This document shows positions 45,580 through 57,620 of a stretch of 64,000 nt of DNA, piece after piece. Under the pieces are notes generated by a model. That model was not told the origin of the DNA, ran no database searches, and saw nothing but the letters and a program-made list of their open reading frames with translations. The stretch comes from Tuctoria greenei (taxonomy: Eukaryota > Streptophyta > Magnoliopsida > Poales > Poaceae): assembly GCA_036927565.1 (NCBI GenBank), contig JAYESD010000005.1, positions 93,536,301 to 93,600,300 of the forward strand, read 5' to 3'. A program made the translations under genes and the position numbers. The first letter of the stretch is position 1, and every line of letters starts with the position of its first letter.

Positions 45580-47435
45580 TGTAGGATCGAAGAGCACGTG
45601 AGAAGCTACCAGAGGGGGTGAATGGTAGATTTAAAAATCTTACGCAGCGGAAACAGTTAAACCCCAAACCCTTTCGGCAGAAAAACGATCTGTTAAAGAA
45701 ATCGTGTGTGAGACTAATCTAAATGTGTTTCACCGTGACAAAAGTGATAGATATCAGAGAGAATCAAGTCACGAAGACAACACAACAAGAATCACTCAAA
45801 TCCGTCGAGAAAAACTCAAGTTATGATCGAAAGATCAAACAAAGGTCAATCTGCCCTACCCGAAAAAAAAAACAGTTCTGGAATGCTGCAAAGAAACTCG
45901 TGTAGATCAGAAACCACAAATCCAAAGACCGTGAAATTTTGACATATGACAGATAATCAAGTTGTGAAGACAACCCAGAAAGAATCACGTCAATTGGATC
46001 TGTAAAACTCGAGTTATGATAAAACCACCAACGAAAGGTAGTGCTGTCCAGAAACTCGATGAGTAAAACTTGTCTGGAACAAGTCTGACGAACAAGGCAC
46101 AAAAGTTCCTTCAAACTACAAATTTTATTCAATAGAACACAAGAGGAACAGCCCCAAAGTCGTGCGCCACGAGCTCTGGGCTCCCTTGCTTATATAACCA
46201 GCCCTTAGGCCAACCCAATATCAACTAGGACTCCAATCCTACTCAGATCACGAATCGTAACTTTCCATAACTGCTCAAGATTCTTCTATACGCAGATAGA
46301 AGCAATCTTAAGACTTCCAAACACCTTAGGAACGTATTCCACATTCCTAAACAACTCAAATTCGTGACCCACACGAAATCCTATCATAACCAACTCAAAT
46401 CTATTTGAGTCAAACCCGACTCAGCCGCAGCCTGAGTCCATAACCTAGTCGGTTGGACCTTTCCGACCAATTCTTTACGTCCACATCTCTTCATCACGTC
46501 TCGGAACCATGTAGCCACGTCCATGCACTCCTTGCACACGTGCAAACATCTTCCAACGACGTCCACGATACCTTCATATGCATTGTTCTTGATTCAATCA
46601 TGCTGCGCAACCTCCTGATCAGCTCAACCACAATTCCTCCTGAATTTGGTTGTTGGAACCTCATCTCCTCCCTGAGACTAGTCCAATGGATCCCGTCACC
46701 AGCCATGTCTTGAACTCAAGCAACACCTGCACATGAATAAACAACCAATCCATACGAGCCCAAGTCCTCGACTTGACTCAAGTAAGTTCCGAACACAACA
46801 CCCTACGTGAGAACCTCACATAAGCATGTTGCAAAACCATAGTAACACGATATCATCCATATCAACCAAAATGCACCAAAAACATAGTAAAAGAATACTA
46901 AGCAAACTTTCCAACAATGTAAAGCAAGTACGAAACATTGCAAATGAAAAGCAGAAGCACTGCGGTCAAGTTCCGGACCTTGCCAGAGCAACCCGGACCT
47001 TGAGACGGAGCTAACAAAAGCTAGTAGAACCTAGCGCCGGAACTTACCAGAACTAGTATAACCAATCTCCTGCCGGAGCTTACAAAACTAGCAAGACCTA
47101 GCGCCGGAGCTAACCAGAACTAGTCGGAACTAGTAATCCCAAAAGCCGGAGCTAGAAAAATCAACTCGAAGCTTAGCAAAAACACGCCGGAGCTATCAAA
47201 GGCATGTCGGAGCTAAAGACAAAACTCATCGGAGCTGACCAAAGTTAGTCGGACCTAGCATCGAACGTAACCGGAGCTACCCAAAACAAGCCGGACCTAC
47301 TGTCAGACCTTGCTGTAGCTCAGAGCTAGAGTCAGACCTTGATAAAAAGGTGTTTTGGTGATATTCAAAACTTTTATCATCAAAGCCAAGTGTATTCACT
47401 ACAAGCCAATGTATTCAGCACACATAGGTCTTACA
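45580..47435 (-). repeat. S2 5' LTR (complete)
   Basis: 1856 bp. The outer end reads GTCTTACA on the plus strand. The TATA region is at 46189-46196 on the minus strand. The short CGGAGCT/GTCGGA repeat zone lies at 46970-47340, complementary to the S1 LTR repeat zone. Confidence 0.94.
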
Positions 47436-47440
47436 ATTTG

Positions 47441-48354
47441 TAACTATTTGAAGTCTTGAACTTTGCCTAAATCTCTCATTGGAAATTTATATACCCACCA
47501 AAGCCATATGATACATTTATTGAAAACCACAAGCATATGCCACTTTGATTTTCATTGAACTTTGTCAAACCCATGACCCAATTGAGTGACATGCATGAAC
47601 TTTTTGAATTGAAAACTCTTGTGCACTCCATTCATGCAAAATTTCTCACATTGAGAGTTTGCATCCATTGATCACCCATCTGCCAAAAAGAAACTCCATA
47701 CAATACAAATGAAAGCCTCTCTAAAAAAATAAAAATGAGTAAAAGACATGGCTACAAGAAAAAGAAAAAGCATCCACTCTTGAAAAAGAGTAAGAGAATT
47801 CAAAAAAAAGTAGCCATGTTTCATCCTTAAGAGAGAGCAAAATTCATGGGAGTCATCACCTCGCCCCTCCATTCCATTCATGTGCACAAGAATTTTTCCC
47901 TTCACTTTGTTCATTGAATAAGTCTCTCATAGGATCAAGTTTTTAATTTAGTAACATATGAATTGCAAATGTGTGCCACATTCATCCCTACCAAGCTCCA
48001 GATGTAGCCACTTTTATTATAGGGACAAGAATTGGCAAAACATGCCATGGTGAGGACTCAAACACTTTGAGAGATTTGAGAGATTCCAATCGAGAAGACA
48101 AGAGCAAAAGTTCCTATGACTTTCAAATATAGCAATTGTCAAATCATTTCAACAGAGAATGATGCAAGGGAACTTCATTCTAACCATTCCACTTTTCAAA
48201 CACCCAAGATTGATGTGGTAGCCACATACACAAAGGGATCATGATTCAGTTAAGTAGACATATACTAGTATTCTATACTAATTAGCAATTCATTACAATA
48301 TCTAGTTCTTCTTGCCTTCACTCAGACGAGCAAGGACTTAGTGATTGGGAATTT
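47441..48354 (+). other. A2 3' non-coding tail, last part
   Basis: No supportable ORF. It contains a perfect 10-bp inverted repeat, ACATGGCTAC (47746-47755) and GTAGCCATGT (47810-47819), and the uninterrupted S1 target context GATGTGGTAGCCACAT (about 48210-48226). The polypurine tract before the LTR is degenerate (GTGATTGGGAATT). Confidence 0.8.
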
Positions 48355-49655
48355 TGTTGACGTTCTTAAGTACACATTTTGACCGTCTCAATTCACTTCA
48401 TAAATAGTGCATTAAAAGACAATCACAAACTTAGTGGTAGCCGGTCTATACACTAACCCATACTCAACATCACCTCGTCATGTGCCTATATTTAGAAACA
48501 TAGTGGTAGGGTTATACACTAACCCAATTCCACAAGTGTTGGTGTTTATTTGTATGCAGGTGAATTATTACCCAAAATACCAAAACATGCAGGGATGAAT
48601 CCATGAAAATGGATTTCAACGAATCAGGCGATGACACGTGGAAACACATGGATCAAATGGCCCACAAACAGAAGAATACGAGGAGATCCAATAGTGTTGC
48701 ACCCATATATATCAAGGGGGACCACCTGGAAGCCACCTAGAGGAAGCACTCCCCGAGGGGAGCCATGACCAGGTCAGCCGAACCAGGGGTTCGACCGACC
48801 TCTTCCTGGCGCCAAACTCGGTCAAATGACACGTGTTGGCTCCTCCCGACTCCTTGGAGTCAATGGTGACTGATCCGCACGTTAATTGTGGCGGGAACTG
48901 ACCCTTCTCCACCTATAAATAGACCCCCTCACCTCACTTCTCACACATACCAAAAGTTGAGAATAGTGCTACACTCCAAAGGTTTAGAGTAGTCCTAGAG
49001 GCTACCAAAGTAGAAGGAGAGTGTGGTGAAGAGTCTAGGAGAAGGAGGCTTGGGCTTGTCAAGTCCCTCTTCTACACTTGTACCCCTACAAAGGTTTTAC
49101 TCAATCAAGTAAGCCACTATGAATTCAATACAAGTTTGATCTTTTATTCTTAGTAGTTTGCACAAGTAGTTACTTGTGGGTTCACTGCTTTAATTCATTA
49201 GAGGCTCTAGTTGTAGCTTTGTGTTCGGAACATCTAGAGTAGTGATTTAGAACGTAAGCGTGGTGCTTAGGTTATAAATCATCAATGGATATCTCATAGA
49301 CCCACGGATTGAAGTGGTAGGCAGTAGGTGGTGACAGCCCTATCTGTCCTTCGTAATCCTCCACGTTCGGCTATGCCATAGGCTCTTGGCGGGAGTCGTC
49401 CTAGTATTGCTAGGAGTAAGCCCGTGTCCTAAGCAAGCATCTACTGCAAACTACCTTGAATTAGGATCAATACTTTGAATTCCTCTCTGTTCCTTGCATA
49501 CCAAACAACTTTGTGTCCTTGGGTGAGCTAGTTTGAAAGACTAGCACATACGTTCTTTGGATACGATACCCTTGGGAATACTCCTTAAGGGGAAGTGCTA
49601 CAATGATATTTCTGTGCGCTTGCGGATAACTTTGTGTTGTTAAGAAATACCAACA
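48355..49655 (+). repeat. A2 3' LTR
   Basis: TGTTGACGTTC to ATACCAACA, 1301 bp. It is about 76 bp longer than the 5' LTR because the CTTAGTGGTAGCC...ACACTAACCC segment is imperfectly duplicated at about 48420-48520. Its palindromic motif lies at 48770-48802 and its TATA box at 48914-48921. Confidence 0.94.
48770..48802. promoter_or_regulatory. Athila palindromic motif, copy 7 (A2 3' LTR)
   Basis: AGGTCAGCCGAACCAGGGGT followed by TCGACCGACCT. It has the same TATA spacing as the 5' LTR copy. Confidence 0.6.
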
Positions 49656-49995
49656 CTAGCCCGCCGCCATCGTCTGGCCCCCCACTTGGCTCCCCTGGGC
49701 GCCCCTGTCCGCCCCACTCGCCCCCCCCCCCCCCCATCCGGCCCCCCTCCGGTGCCCCCCGTCCGCCCCAATCGGCGCCCCGTCCGGCTCCCCTGGGCGC
49801 CGTTGTCCGCCCCAGTCGGCGATCCCCGTTCGCTCCCTAGGCGCCCCTGTCCGGCCCCCTCCGGTGGCCCCCATCTAGCCCCCGATGGCGCCCCCGTCTG
49901 CCTCCTCTCGGCGCCCCATCGGCGCCCCCGTCTGCCCCGCCCGTCGGCGCCACTGTCTGCCCTTCGTAGACGAGCACCCCTCTCGACTCCATTCA
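49656..49995. other. GC-rich 5' region of CACTA2, second part
   Basis: Resumes after the CTAGC duplication. C-rich, GGCGCC/CCCCGTC repeats, including a 15-base C run (49721-49735). Frames on both strands are low-complexity and not considered genes. Equivalent to CACTA1 1796-2145. Confidence 0.75.
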
Positions 49996-51030
49996 TCTGG
50001 TTCAAGTCAACGTAAAATGTTTGTTGATTTGTAGGTGTATTGCAAATTAATATGTGTAATTTTTGAGTGGTTGCTAATTAACTCGTGAAAGTAATGCTTC
50101 ATCATTATGCAAATTCATATCATATGATGAGAGTTGAATGTGATTCATATCCATTAAGTTATATATACTGAATGTGATTCATATCATGTCATATCATGTG
50201 TTTCATATCTATTAAGCCATATAAATTTAATTTTAAGACAATAAATGTTAGTTGAATGTTCAAGTGCATATCATGCAATTACTTCTTTTAGATATGAATT
50301 AAAAAGGCTTGTATAGTTTTTCATCTAAATGAATTAAAAGTTTGTATTATGCATGTGATTGCTCCTTTTTGGCATTTGCAATACGATGACTAATTATATG
50401 TTTGTAATATAGTAAACATCTTTATAATTTTGGTAGATTTAGAGGTTTGTAGTGAAAGATGATTGTAGATTTGAAGTATGCATCAAGACAAGCACAGATG
50501 CGTACGGCGACAATAAGGACGAGCACAGTGGACTCAGACTTAGAACTTTCAACTCTGACCAACTTTCCTCCTCTATCTTGTTCTTTCCTCTCTCGTAAAT
50601 GATTGAAAAAATGAAAATGAGCAACGTAACCTATAGAATTTGATTACCTGTTTCGAATCAGCACGTATCACATGCTATTGGCATGTGAGGCGTGAAGGTT
50701 CGGAATTGTCCCTTTTTGGACAGCCTGGGAGTGGATCGGGGGGGGGGGGGGGGGGGGCATGGCTTGTGACGAGATGCGAGTCTGGATCTGGACAACGGTA
50801 TAACCTTGATGTTCTCTGCTGCACCATTTTCGGGTGTGCAGTGGAGAACAGCGGGGTTATGCTGCCGAAATTTCATGTGGATCCGGACCACGTGTGTCAT
50901 CATAAGCATGCCCCACTCGACCACTCTTGGGTGGGTTTAGGACCTATCTGCCTAGTTGTAGTGACCGTCACATAATATGAAAATAAACTAATTATAATGA
51001 TTTTTCTGCTTTGAAGGTATAAGCTGAAAA
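49996..51030 (+). other. CACTA2 leader upstream of gene A
   Basis: An AT-rich stretch with repeated ATTCATATCATATGA-like words (50090-50220) and a G run of 20 (50738-50757). A segment at 50811-50876 is shared with CACTA3. No supportable ORF. It differs from CACTA1 in this region, so one of the two has had a replacement or insertion. Confidence 0.65.
50811..50876 (+). promoter_or_regulatory. Conserved CACTA leader hairpin and box
   Basis: The arms GTTCTCTGCTGCAC and GTGCAGTGGAGAAC can pair around CATTTTCGGGT. They are followed by GGGGTTATGCTGCCGAAATTT. The reverse complement of CACTA3 62728-62793 has the same hairpin core and the same box. It may act in the RNA leader or as a protein site. 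Function unknown. Confidence 0.6.
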
Positions 51031-54000
51031 ATGGGTGATGACCGTAAGGTGATGTATTATGGATGGAGTTCAGATGGTGTGTACACTTCGGAATGGGCAC
51101 AAATCGAAAATGTGTTTGTGAAACAAGAATTTCCTAGTGGTGCTCGTTTTTTGAGGTGTCTGTGTAGCAGGTGCCAGAATCATTGATGTTTGGAGAGGTC
51201 TGAAATGATGTGCACCTTTGTAAGCACGGATTTATGTCATACTATCTAGTGTGTTGTTAGCATGGAGAGATGGATCATGCTAGCGGGTCAGACGGAAACG
51301 AGAATGAAGATCGGATGGATGAGATGATGGCAGATGTTGGTCGAGAGTACGAAGAGCAGTCACTGCCAGAGGAGGTGAAGAAGTTTTACAGGCTTCTTGC
51401 CGCCACGGTTGAAAAAGTGTATGAGGGCACCAATGTGACCGTTCTGCAGGTGGTCACACGACTTATGAGGTTGAAGTCTAAGTTCAATTTTGCAAACAAT
51501 TGCTACAATGGTATCCTGAAGTTGATCAATGATCTCCTTCCATAAAAACATAAGATGTCGGAAGACATATATAACCCAAAGAAGATTTTGGAAGGTCTGG
51601 GCTTGAGTTATGAGAAAATTGATGCGTGCGAGAATAATTGCATGTTGTTCTGGAAGGAACACCAGAATGATACTCATTGTATGCTTTGCAAAGCATCCAG
51701 GCATGTGAAGGTTTTGAATGATGATGGAGTGGAAATAAGTACAAAGGTACCGGTTAAATAGCTTCAATACATGCCTATCACGTCCAGGCTTAAACGGTTG
51801 TTTCTTTCTGAAGAAACAGTGAAGCAGATGAGGTGGCATTTAGAAGGGTTACGTGAGAGCGATGACAAAGATATTATGGTCCATCCTTCGGATGACGCGG
51901 CATGGCAAGCTCTAGACCGTATCGATCTGGAGTTTGGTAAAGATCCAAGAAATGTTCGTCTTGGGTTGTCAACAGATGGTTTCACTCCTTTCGGCACAAT
52001 TAACAGCCCATACTCTTGTTGGCCTGTTTTTATCATGCCTTACAATCTCCCTCCGAACATGTGCATGAAATAAAGATACATATTCCTCGCGGCCATCATT
52101 GAGGGTCCTAAACATCCTGAGACAAAAATCAATGTGTTTATGCAATCGTTGATTGAGGAGTTGAAGGAGTTATAGCAAGGTGTCAAGGCATACGACAATC
52201 ATCTGAAATGTGAATTTACATTACGTGTCGCGTATCTATGGTCTATACATGATTTGTTGGCATATGGCGTTTGGGCTGGTTGGTGTGTCCATGGAAAATT
52301 GTGTTGTCCCATATGTATGGCTGACACTGATGCCTTGAGGTTGAAGTATGGAAGAAAAGTCAGCTTTTTGATTGCCATTGATGATTCCTTCCTTCAAATC
52401 GTTACAGAAGGACCCCCTCGTCGATGGACAAGCGAACAAAAAATGGTATGGCATGCAAAGTTAAAAGAGTCCGTTAAAGGTGGTTTCGAAGGGTATGGTA
52501 CAGAACACAACTGAACTCATATTTCTTTTCTTTGGGAGCTACTATATGCAAAGGTGTTGCTTTTACCACACAACATAGATTTGATGCACCATAAGCGTAA
52601 TGTCACTAAAAGCATCATAAGCATGTGTTTCGATTTTATCGGTCAAATCAAAGATAATTTGAGTGCGAGGAAAGACTTAGCTGATATTTGCGATCGTCCT
52701 GGACTTGAGGTTATAACAAATGCAAGCGGAAATGAAAGCAGGCCACGAGCTCCATACTGTGTTAGACCAGAAGAAAGAAAGCAAATAATTGGTTGGTTGA
52801 AAACACTGAAGTTTCCAGACTGCTATGCAGCTAATATAAAACGATGTGTTAATCTCAACACTGATAAACTGAATGGGTTGAAGAGCCATGATTACCACAG
52901 TATGATGGAGAGACTTATACCAGCAATGTTCCGTGGCTATTTCAAACATGATTTGTGGAAGATGTTTGCTGAACTTAGATACTTTTATAGACATATTTGT
53001 GCTAAGGAAGTGTCGAAAAAGATGATGCAGAGGTCGGAGAAAGAAATTGTTGTGCTTGTATATAAGATGGAAAAAGTGTTCCCACCTGGATTTATGAATA
53101 TTATGCAACATTTGATGGTGCATGTAACTTATGAAGCATTGATAGCAGGTCCTGCACAATTCAGGTAGATGTATAGCCAAAAAAGAGAATTGAAGAAACT
53201 TAGAGTTACAGTGCGCAACAAGGCAAGAGTTGAGAGTTGTATTGCAGAAGCATTTGCAGCTAAAGAGATTACTAACTTCTCTAGAAAATATTTTTCACGT
53301 GCCAACAACGTGAATGCATCTGTCACACGATATCATAGTGTAGAAGAGCAATCTACGAGTCAGCTTAAGATTTTTCAATGGAAGGATAAAGGTGTTGGAG
53401 CTGCTAATTCTCATTATATTTTGGCATAAGCGAGGAACTACACCATGCATTACATATTTTTCAACATGGAGGAGGTGTTACCATATTTTGAAATGTTTTA
53501 CAAGTTGTATTGAAAATCTTCACGAAAACGTACACAAAGTCAATTGGATAAGATGCGTCAGCATGGCATAAATGGTGGAAAAAGCTTTGTGGACTGGTTC
53601 CGTGAACATATAATTTTCTATCCATTTTTTCTTTAAATATTAGTTCGAATGTTTATCATAAGATGCTAAATTATTTTATTTATATAGTGTATGAAAGATG
53701 TCAACATCTTTGATGACTTGCGATAGATGTCGCATGGTCAATTGAGAGCAACATAATTTAGTAGGTACGATATCAACGGATATCGTTTTCGGACGGTAAG
53801 TTTAGAAGCAAGTTGTCCACTTGCTGCCACTACAAACAATTGAGTAATGATAACTGCCGCAGAGAGTAGTGGAAAAGTGACAGAATACTACGGCGTTCTT
53901 AAAAAAATAATAGAGTACACATTTGACGGTCCAAAAACACTTCAACTAGTGATTTTCGAATGTGAATGGTTTGATCCAACATCGGGCACATGAGTTGATG

Positions 54001-54689
54001 ATTTTGGAATGGTGGATGTCAACCACAAGTCACAATCCACAACCCATAACAACAATGTTGTACATGCAAATCAAGTGGTACAAGTGTACTATTTAAGTTA
54101 TCCTCACCTATGTTTGAAAAATTGGTGGGTTGTGTATACAGTTAACCCTGAAGTGCACCCTCATCGTTATGATGAGTATATAGAGATTCAAGAAGATGAC
54201 GGTATTATCTATCAAGATGAAGTCGAGGAAGCAGAAGACTTTGTGATATCTTGTGGGATAGAACTCGCAGACATAGCTAGTGATACGCTAGAGTTGATGT
54301 CTGAAGAACAAGCTGGCCCTTCAAGAAAACGTGTTCGGCAATCACAAAGGATTATGCAAAAGAAGAAAAGGATTATGGAAGAAGAGGAGAGATATGATGA
54401 AGAAGAGATGGAAGAGAGTGAAGAGGAAGAGATGGAAGAAGAGATACGTGAATATCTTAATGCACACGTGACAGAAGCAGATTCTGATGCTGATGATTTT
54501 TTATTTATATTGTACGCATTTTTTAGATTTTTATTATTATTGTATACATTCTTTATTTATTATCTAATGTTGTATACTAATCATTTCTATAAAAATATGC
54601 GCGGATGTTTAATCTTTTGCCAAGTTTGGGGAAGAAGAAGAGCAAGAAGGGTAGTGGATCTTCGTCCTCCACTCCCAGTTCTACTTTGA
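51031..54689 (+). pseudogene. CACTA2 gene A: TNP2-type transposase (broken)
   Basis: ATG at 51031 (MGDDRKVMYYGW). A 1-bp deletion near 51212 changes frame, and the rest stays in one frame to 54689. It has the same domain order as CACTA1: Transposase-associated (CLCSRCQN), Transposase_21 core (CPICMADTDALRLKYGRK), DUF4218-like (MERLIPAMFRGYFKHDLWKMFAELRYFYRH) and DUF4216-like (WWVVYTVNPEVHPH) with an acidic tail. Stops include about 51184, 51543, 51759, 52071, 52512, 53166 and 53427. The intron donor seen in CACTA1 is changed from GT to AT near 53610. The final TGA is lost, so the frame runs through into the start region of gene B. Confidence 0.9.
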
Positions 54690-56638
54690 GCCAGCCGGAC
54701 CTATTTCAAGTACTTGTTTTTTACATACATTTAAATATTAATATTAACTGTATATTGTTTCTTACTTCTTTATTTATATTTTTAGGATACTACTTACAGT
54801 GGGCAGAGGAAGAGGCAGTTTTTGAGTTGTGTGGCAGAGCCGACGTCGAGCGAGCCTGCACGAGGTTCGAGTCTGACACAGGTGGTAGATCGTTGCCCGA
54901 CGTACGAGGAGTTGTATGGGGAGGAACCAGAGACTGTCAAGCAGACATCGGAGTAGGAAGGTGGCTCAGGAGGAGACTCAGGATGAGGCTCAGGAGGAGG
55001 CTCAGGACGAGGTTCAGGAGGAGGCTCAAATACTGTTGGGCGGTGGACCTCTTTTGATGGTGGTAATGAGGGGGATGATGAGGACGATGGTGAAGAGCCT
55101 GAAGATCCCGAGCGAGATACCAGGATTGCAAGAAGAGCAGAGTTAGAAGAGTTAAGATGCCCCGATCGATGCTCATTTAGGTAATATATCTGTTTAATTA
55201 ATAAGTTCATTATATCTTTTCAATTAACTAATTTGATGTACTTTTTATGTACAGACTGTGGAGGCACCTTTTATGTGGTGTAAGTGAAAGCCTGGACGAG
55301 CAGACGATTATAAGGCCAAAGGGTACTAGGTGATGGGTCGAGCTTGGATGGAGTGGAAAGGGGCATCGACGAGTTGTTAACACCGAGTTTGGAAACGCCA
55401 TCCGGTTTTGCTATCCCGGGATGGTTTTAGTGGATGATCAAAGGATTGCAGCGCATCACTGGTATCACTATGCGCTTCAAGAGTATGGAAATTAGGGTAC
55501 ATGTCAGGAAAGAGTTTGGGAGATCTTATGGGTAAGTTTGTTTTGATTGTTTCCATTACATTGCATCTTATTTTGTTTGACATTAATTGTTACTTATATG
55601 CAAGGTAGGTTTCGTTTGGAGGGTGTGAGTCAAGCATATGCTTGTTCGGTTTTTCATAATGCAGCAAAAAGATGTGTCAAAGACTCCTTCTCTAAGGCAC
55701 GAATCAAAGTTGTGACCGTCTATAAAAAGACGATGATGTTCCAGCCCATGACAAACAAAGAAGCGTCCAAAATTCACCTCACTAGGGAGGAGTACTTGCA
55801 GAGTCATGTGGACTAGATTTGTGTGAATATGGAGGCTTGGGAGTGGTTATGCGAGTATTGGGGTTCAACTGAGTTCAAAAATATTTTTGATAGGCACCGA
55901 AAAAACTGGAAGAGCAAGCCAGGAAAGCACTTCTTCGGACCGGATGGTTATGTTCGGATGGAGCAAAGGATGGTATGGATTCTTACATTCATACTTAGAT
56001 TGCTTCAATTAATTGTATTGATTAAATTGTTGAATTTTGATATTGCAGACAGCTGAAACTGGTACGCCTCCTACGTTTTTCGAGGTTTATCTTAAGGTGC
56101 ACAAAGGTCCAGACCCAAATGGCCCAGAGGTGTTGTGTGACGAGGCATCAGCGCAGAAATTAGTACATATGTTGATTATTTGTTGCTTTTATCCATCAAC
56201 TCAATTTATCTTGTATTACATTAATCTGTTAACTAAATGTATCACAACAAAAGTATGTTGACTCTTTTAAAAAGAACCATGGACCTGATTTAGACTATTT
56301 GAGAGAGCTGTTGGATGTCGCTGCAGCGTACGATGCCGGCGAAGGTCTACCACATGGGAGGTATGTGTAAAGATAATGATGATTTGTATGTTAATGAATG
56401 CCAATTCTTCACACTTATATTTTTTGTGACTTGGGTTGGGCGACGGGTATGTAGAGCATGAGGCTTATGCTACACGACGGTTGTCCAATGTTAGTGGTAG
56501 TCAATTTCAATCTTCTACAGAGGCTGAATTACGAGAAGAATTGAGACGCACCAAGGAGAATATGCAATAACAATAGCAATAGACACAGATGCTGTTGCAA
56601 CAACAACAGCAATATACACAGATGCTGTAGCAACAAAT

Positions 56639-56822
56639 GCATTATTTGTATATGTCTCAGGTAATATATAATTTTCTTATTTGACCCATGTCGATTTAAA
56701 AATGATTCTACTCAAGATATCACAACTAATGCATTATTTGTATATGTCTCAGGTAATATATAATTTTCTTATTTGACCCATGTCGATTTAAAAATGTTTC
56801 TACTCAAGATATCACAACTAAT
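56639..56822 (+). repeat. 92-bp tandem duplication across an exon-intron border in gene B
   Basis: 56639-56730 and 56731-56822 are nearly identical; the clearest difference is ATGATTC against ATGTTTC. Each copy holds the exon end GCATTATTTGTATATGTCTCAG and the GTAATATATA donor. CACTA1 has a single copy at about 8325-8420. Confidence 0.95.
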
Positions 56823-57314
56823 TTACTTGATGCAGTTCATGGGTCAAGGTAGCTCCAATTCTCAGTTTGGTCCGTCGCAGTAACCTTACCTCGACATGAT
56901 AACTCGACCGATGCAGCCAGCACTACAGATTGGCTCCTCCTCACAGGTAAAATTGCTTATCTTATTGACTTGGGTTATATAATGCAATACCGTAACCATT
57001 TGTGTTGCAGGGTTCCGAGAGTGGTCAACCATGTGTTCCACAACCTTATGGATTCATGTCACTGTTGGCTTCTGGATTGCAGCAAAATAATCCAGGTAAA
57101 CTGTAATTTTCGCATTTGACCACTTTATTCGATTTCAAAATGATTCTAATTATAATCTCAAAACTTGAAGCAGTTTTCCCAGCGATGCCTTTCCCTCTGG
57201 TGCAGAATCACCCATCACAATTTGGAGACGCAGCGGTATGCATGACTTGTATACTTGTTATAATATTTTCATTATAACATCACATATTAATTAGCATAAT
57301 ATTAAGAAGAAAAG

Positions 57315-57620
57315 GGAAAGACTTAGCAGAGAGATGAAGTGAAAGAGGGAACAAATGAGAGAGCGAGAGAGGAAGAGATAGATAGAGAGGGAGAGGAAGA
57401 CATAGAGAGAGAGGGGTAGATAGAGAGAGAAAAGAAGTGATAGATAGAGAGGGAGAGAAATATATAGAGGGAGAGAGGGAGAAATAGAGAGAAAAGAAGA
57501 GATGGATAGAGAGAGAGCTAGAGAGAAATAGATAGAGGGAGGGGGAAGAGATCGAGAGAGTGGGAGAGCGAGTGAGGGCGAGGGGGATAGGTAGAGTGAG
57601 AGGAAATGAGAGAGCTTTGA
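57315..57620 (+). repeat. GA-rich low-complexity tract in CACTA2 gene B intron
   Basis: Counterpart of CACTA1 8890-9160, with the same GAGAGG/AGATAGA units. Confidence 0.85.

Larger units (their letters stand above)
40014..47435 (-). mobile_element. S2: SIRE/Maximus-like Ty1/copia element in A2, minus strand, internally deleted
   Basis: Same family as S1, inserted in reverse with target duplication ATTTG (40009-40013 and 47436-47440). The 5' LTR (right side) is complete. The RT gene runs directly into the middle of the 3' LTR (left side) at about 40953-40956. The C-terminal part of RT, all of RNase H, the 3' tail, the polypurine tract and roughly half of the 3' LTR are missing. Gag is a full-length open frame, so S2 is younger or better preserved than S1. 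Confidence 0.96.
32421..49655 (+). mobile_element. A2: Athila-lineage Ty3/gypsy retrotransposon inserted in CACTA2
   Basis: Both LTRs, the primer-binding site, gag, protease, RT, RNase H, integrase and an extra ORF are present. The target duplication CTAGC is at 32416-32420 and 49656-49660. Without S2 the element is about 9.8 kb. The frame from RT to the integrase end (35554-38220) has only three stops, at 35989, 36121 and 36745. All three look like C-to-T changes (CAG or CGA to stop). It is better preserved than A1. Confidence 0.96.

Noticed and set aside
49634..50015. Open frames on both strands in the CACTA2 GC-rich region
   Set aside because: Same compositional effect, and the stretch is only half of a region split by A2.
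51360..51839. Minus-strand 159-codon frame
   Set aside because: Antisense shadow of CACTA2 gene A. The sense strand has the transposase domains.
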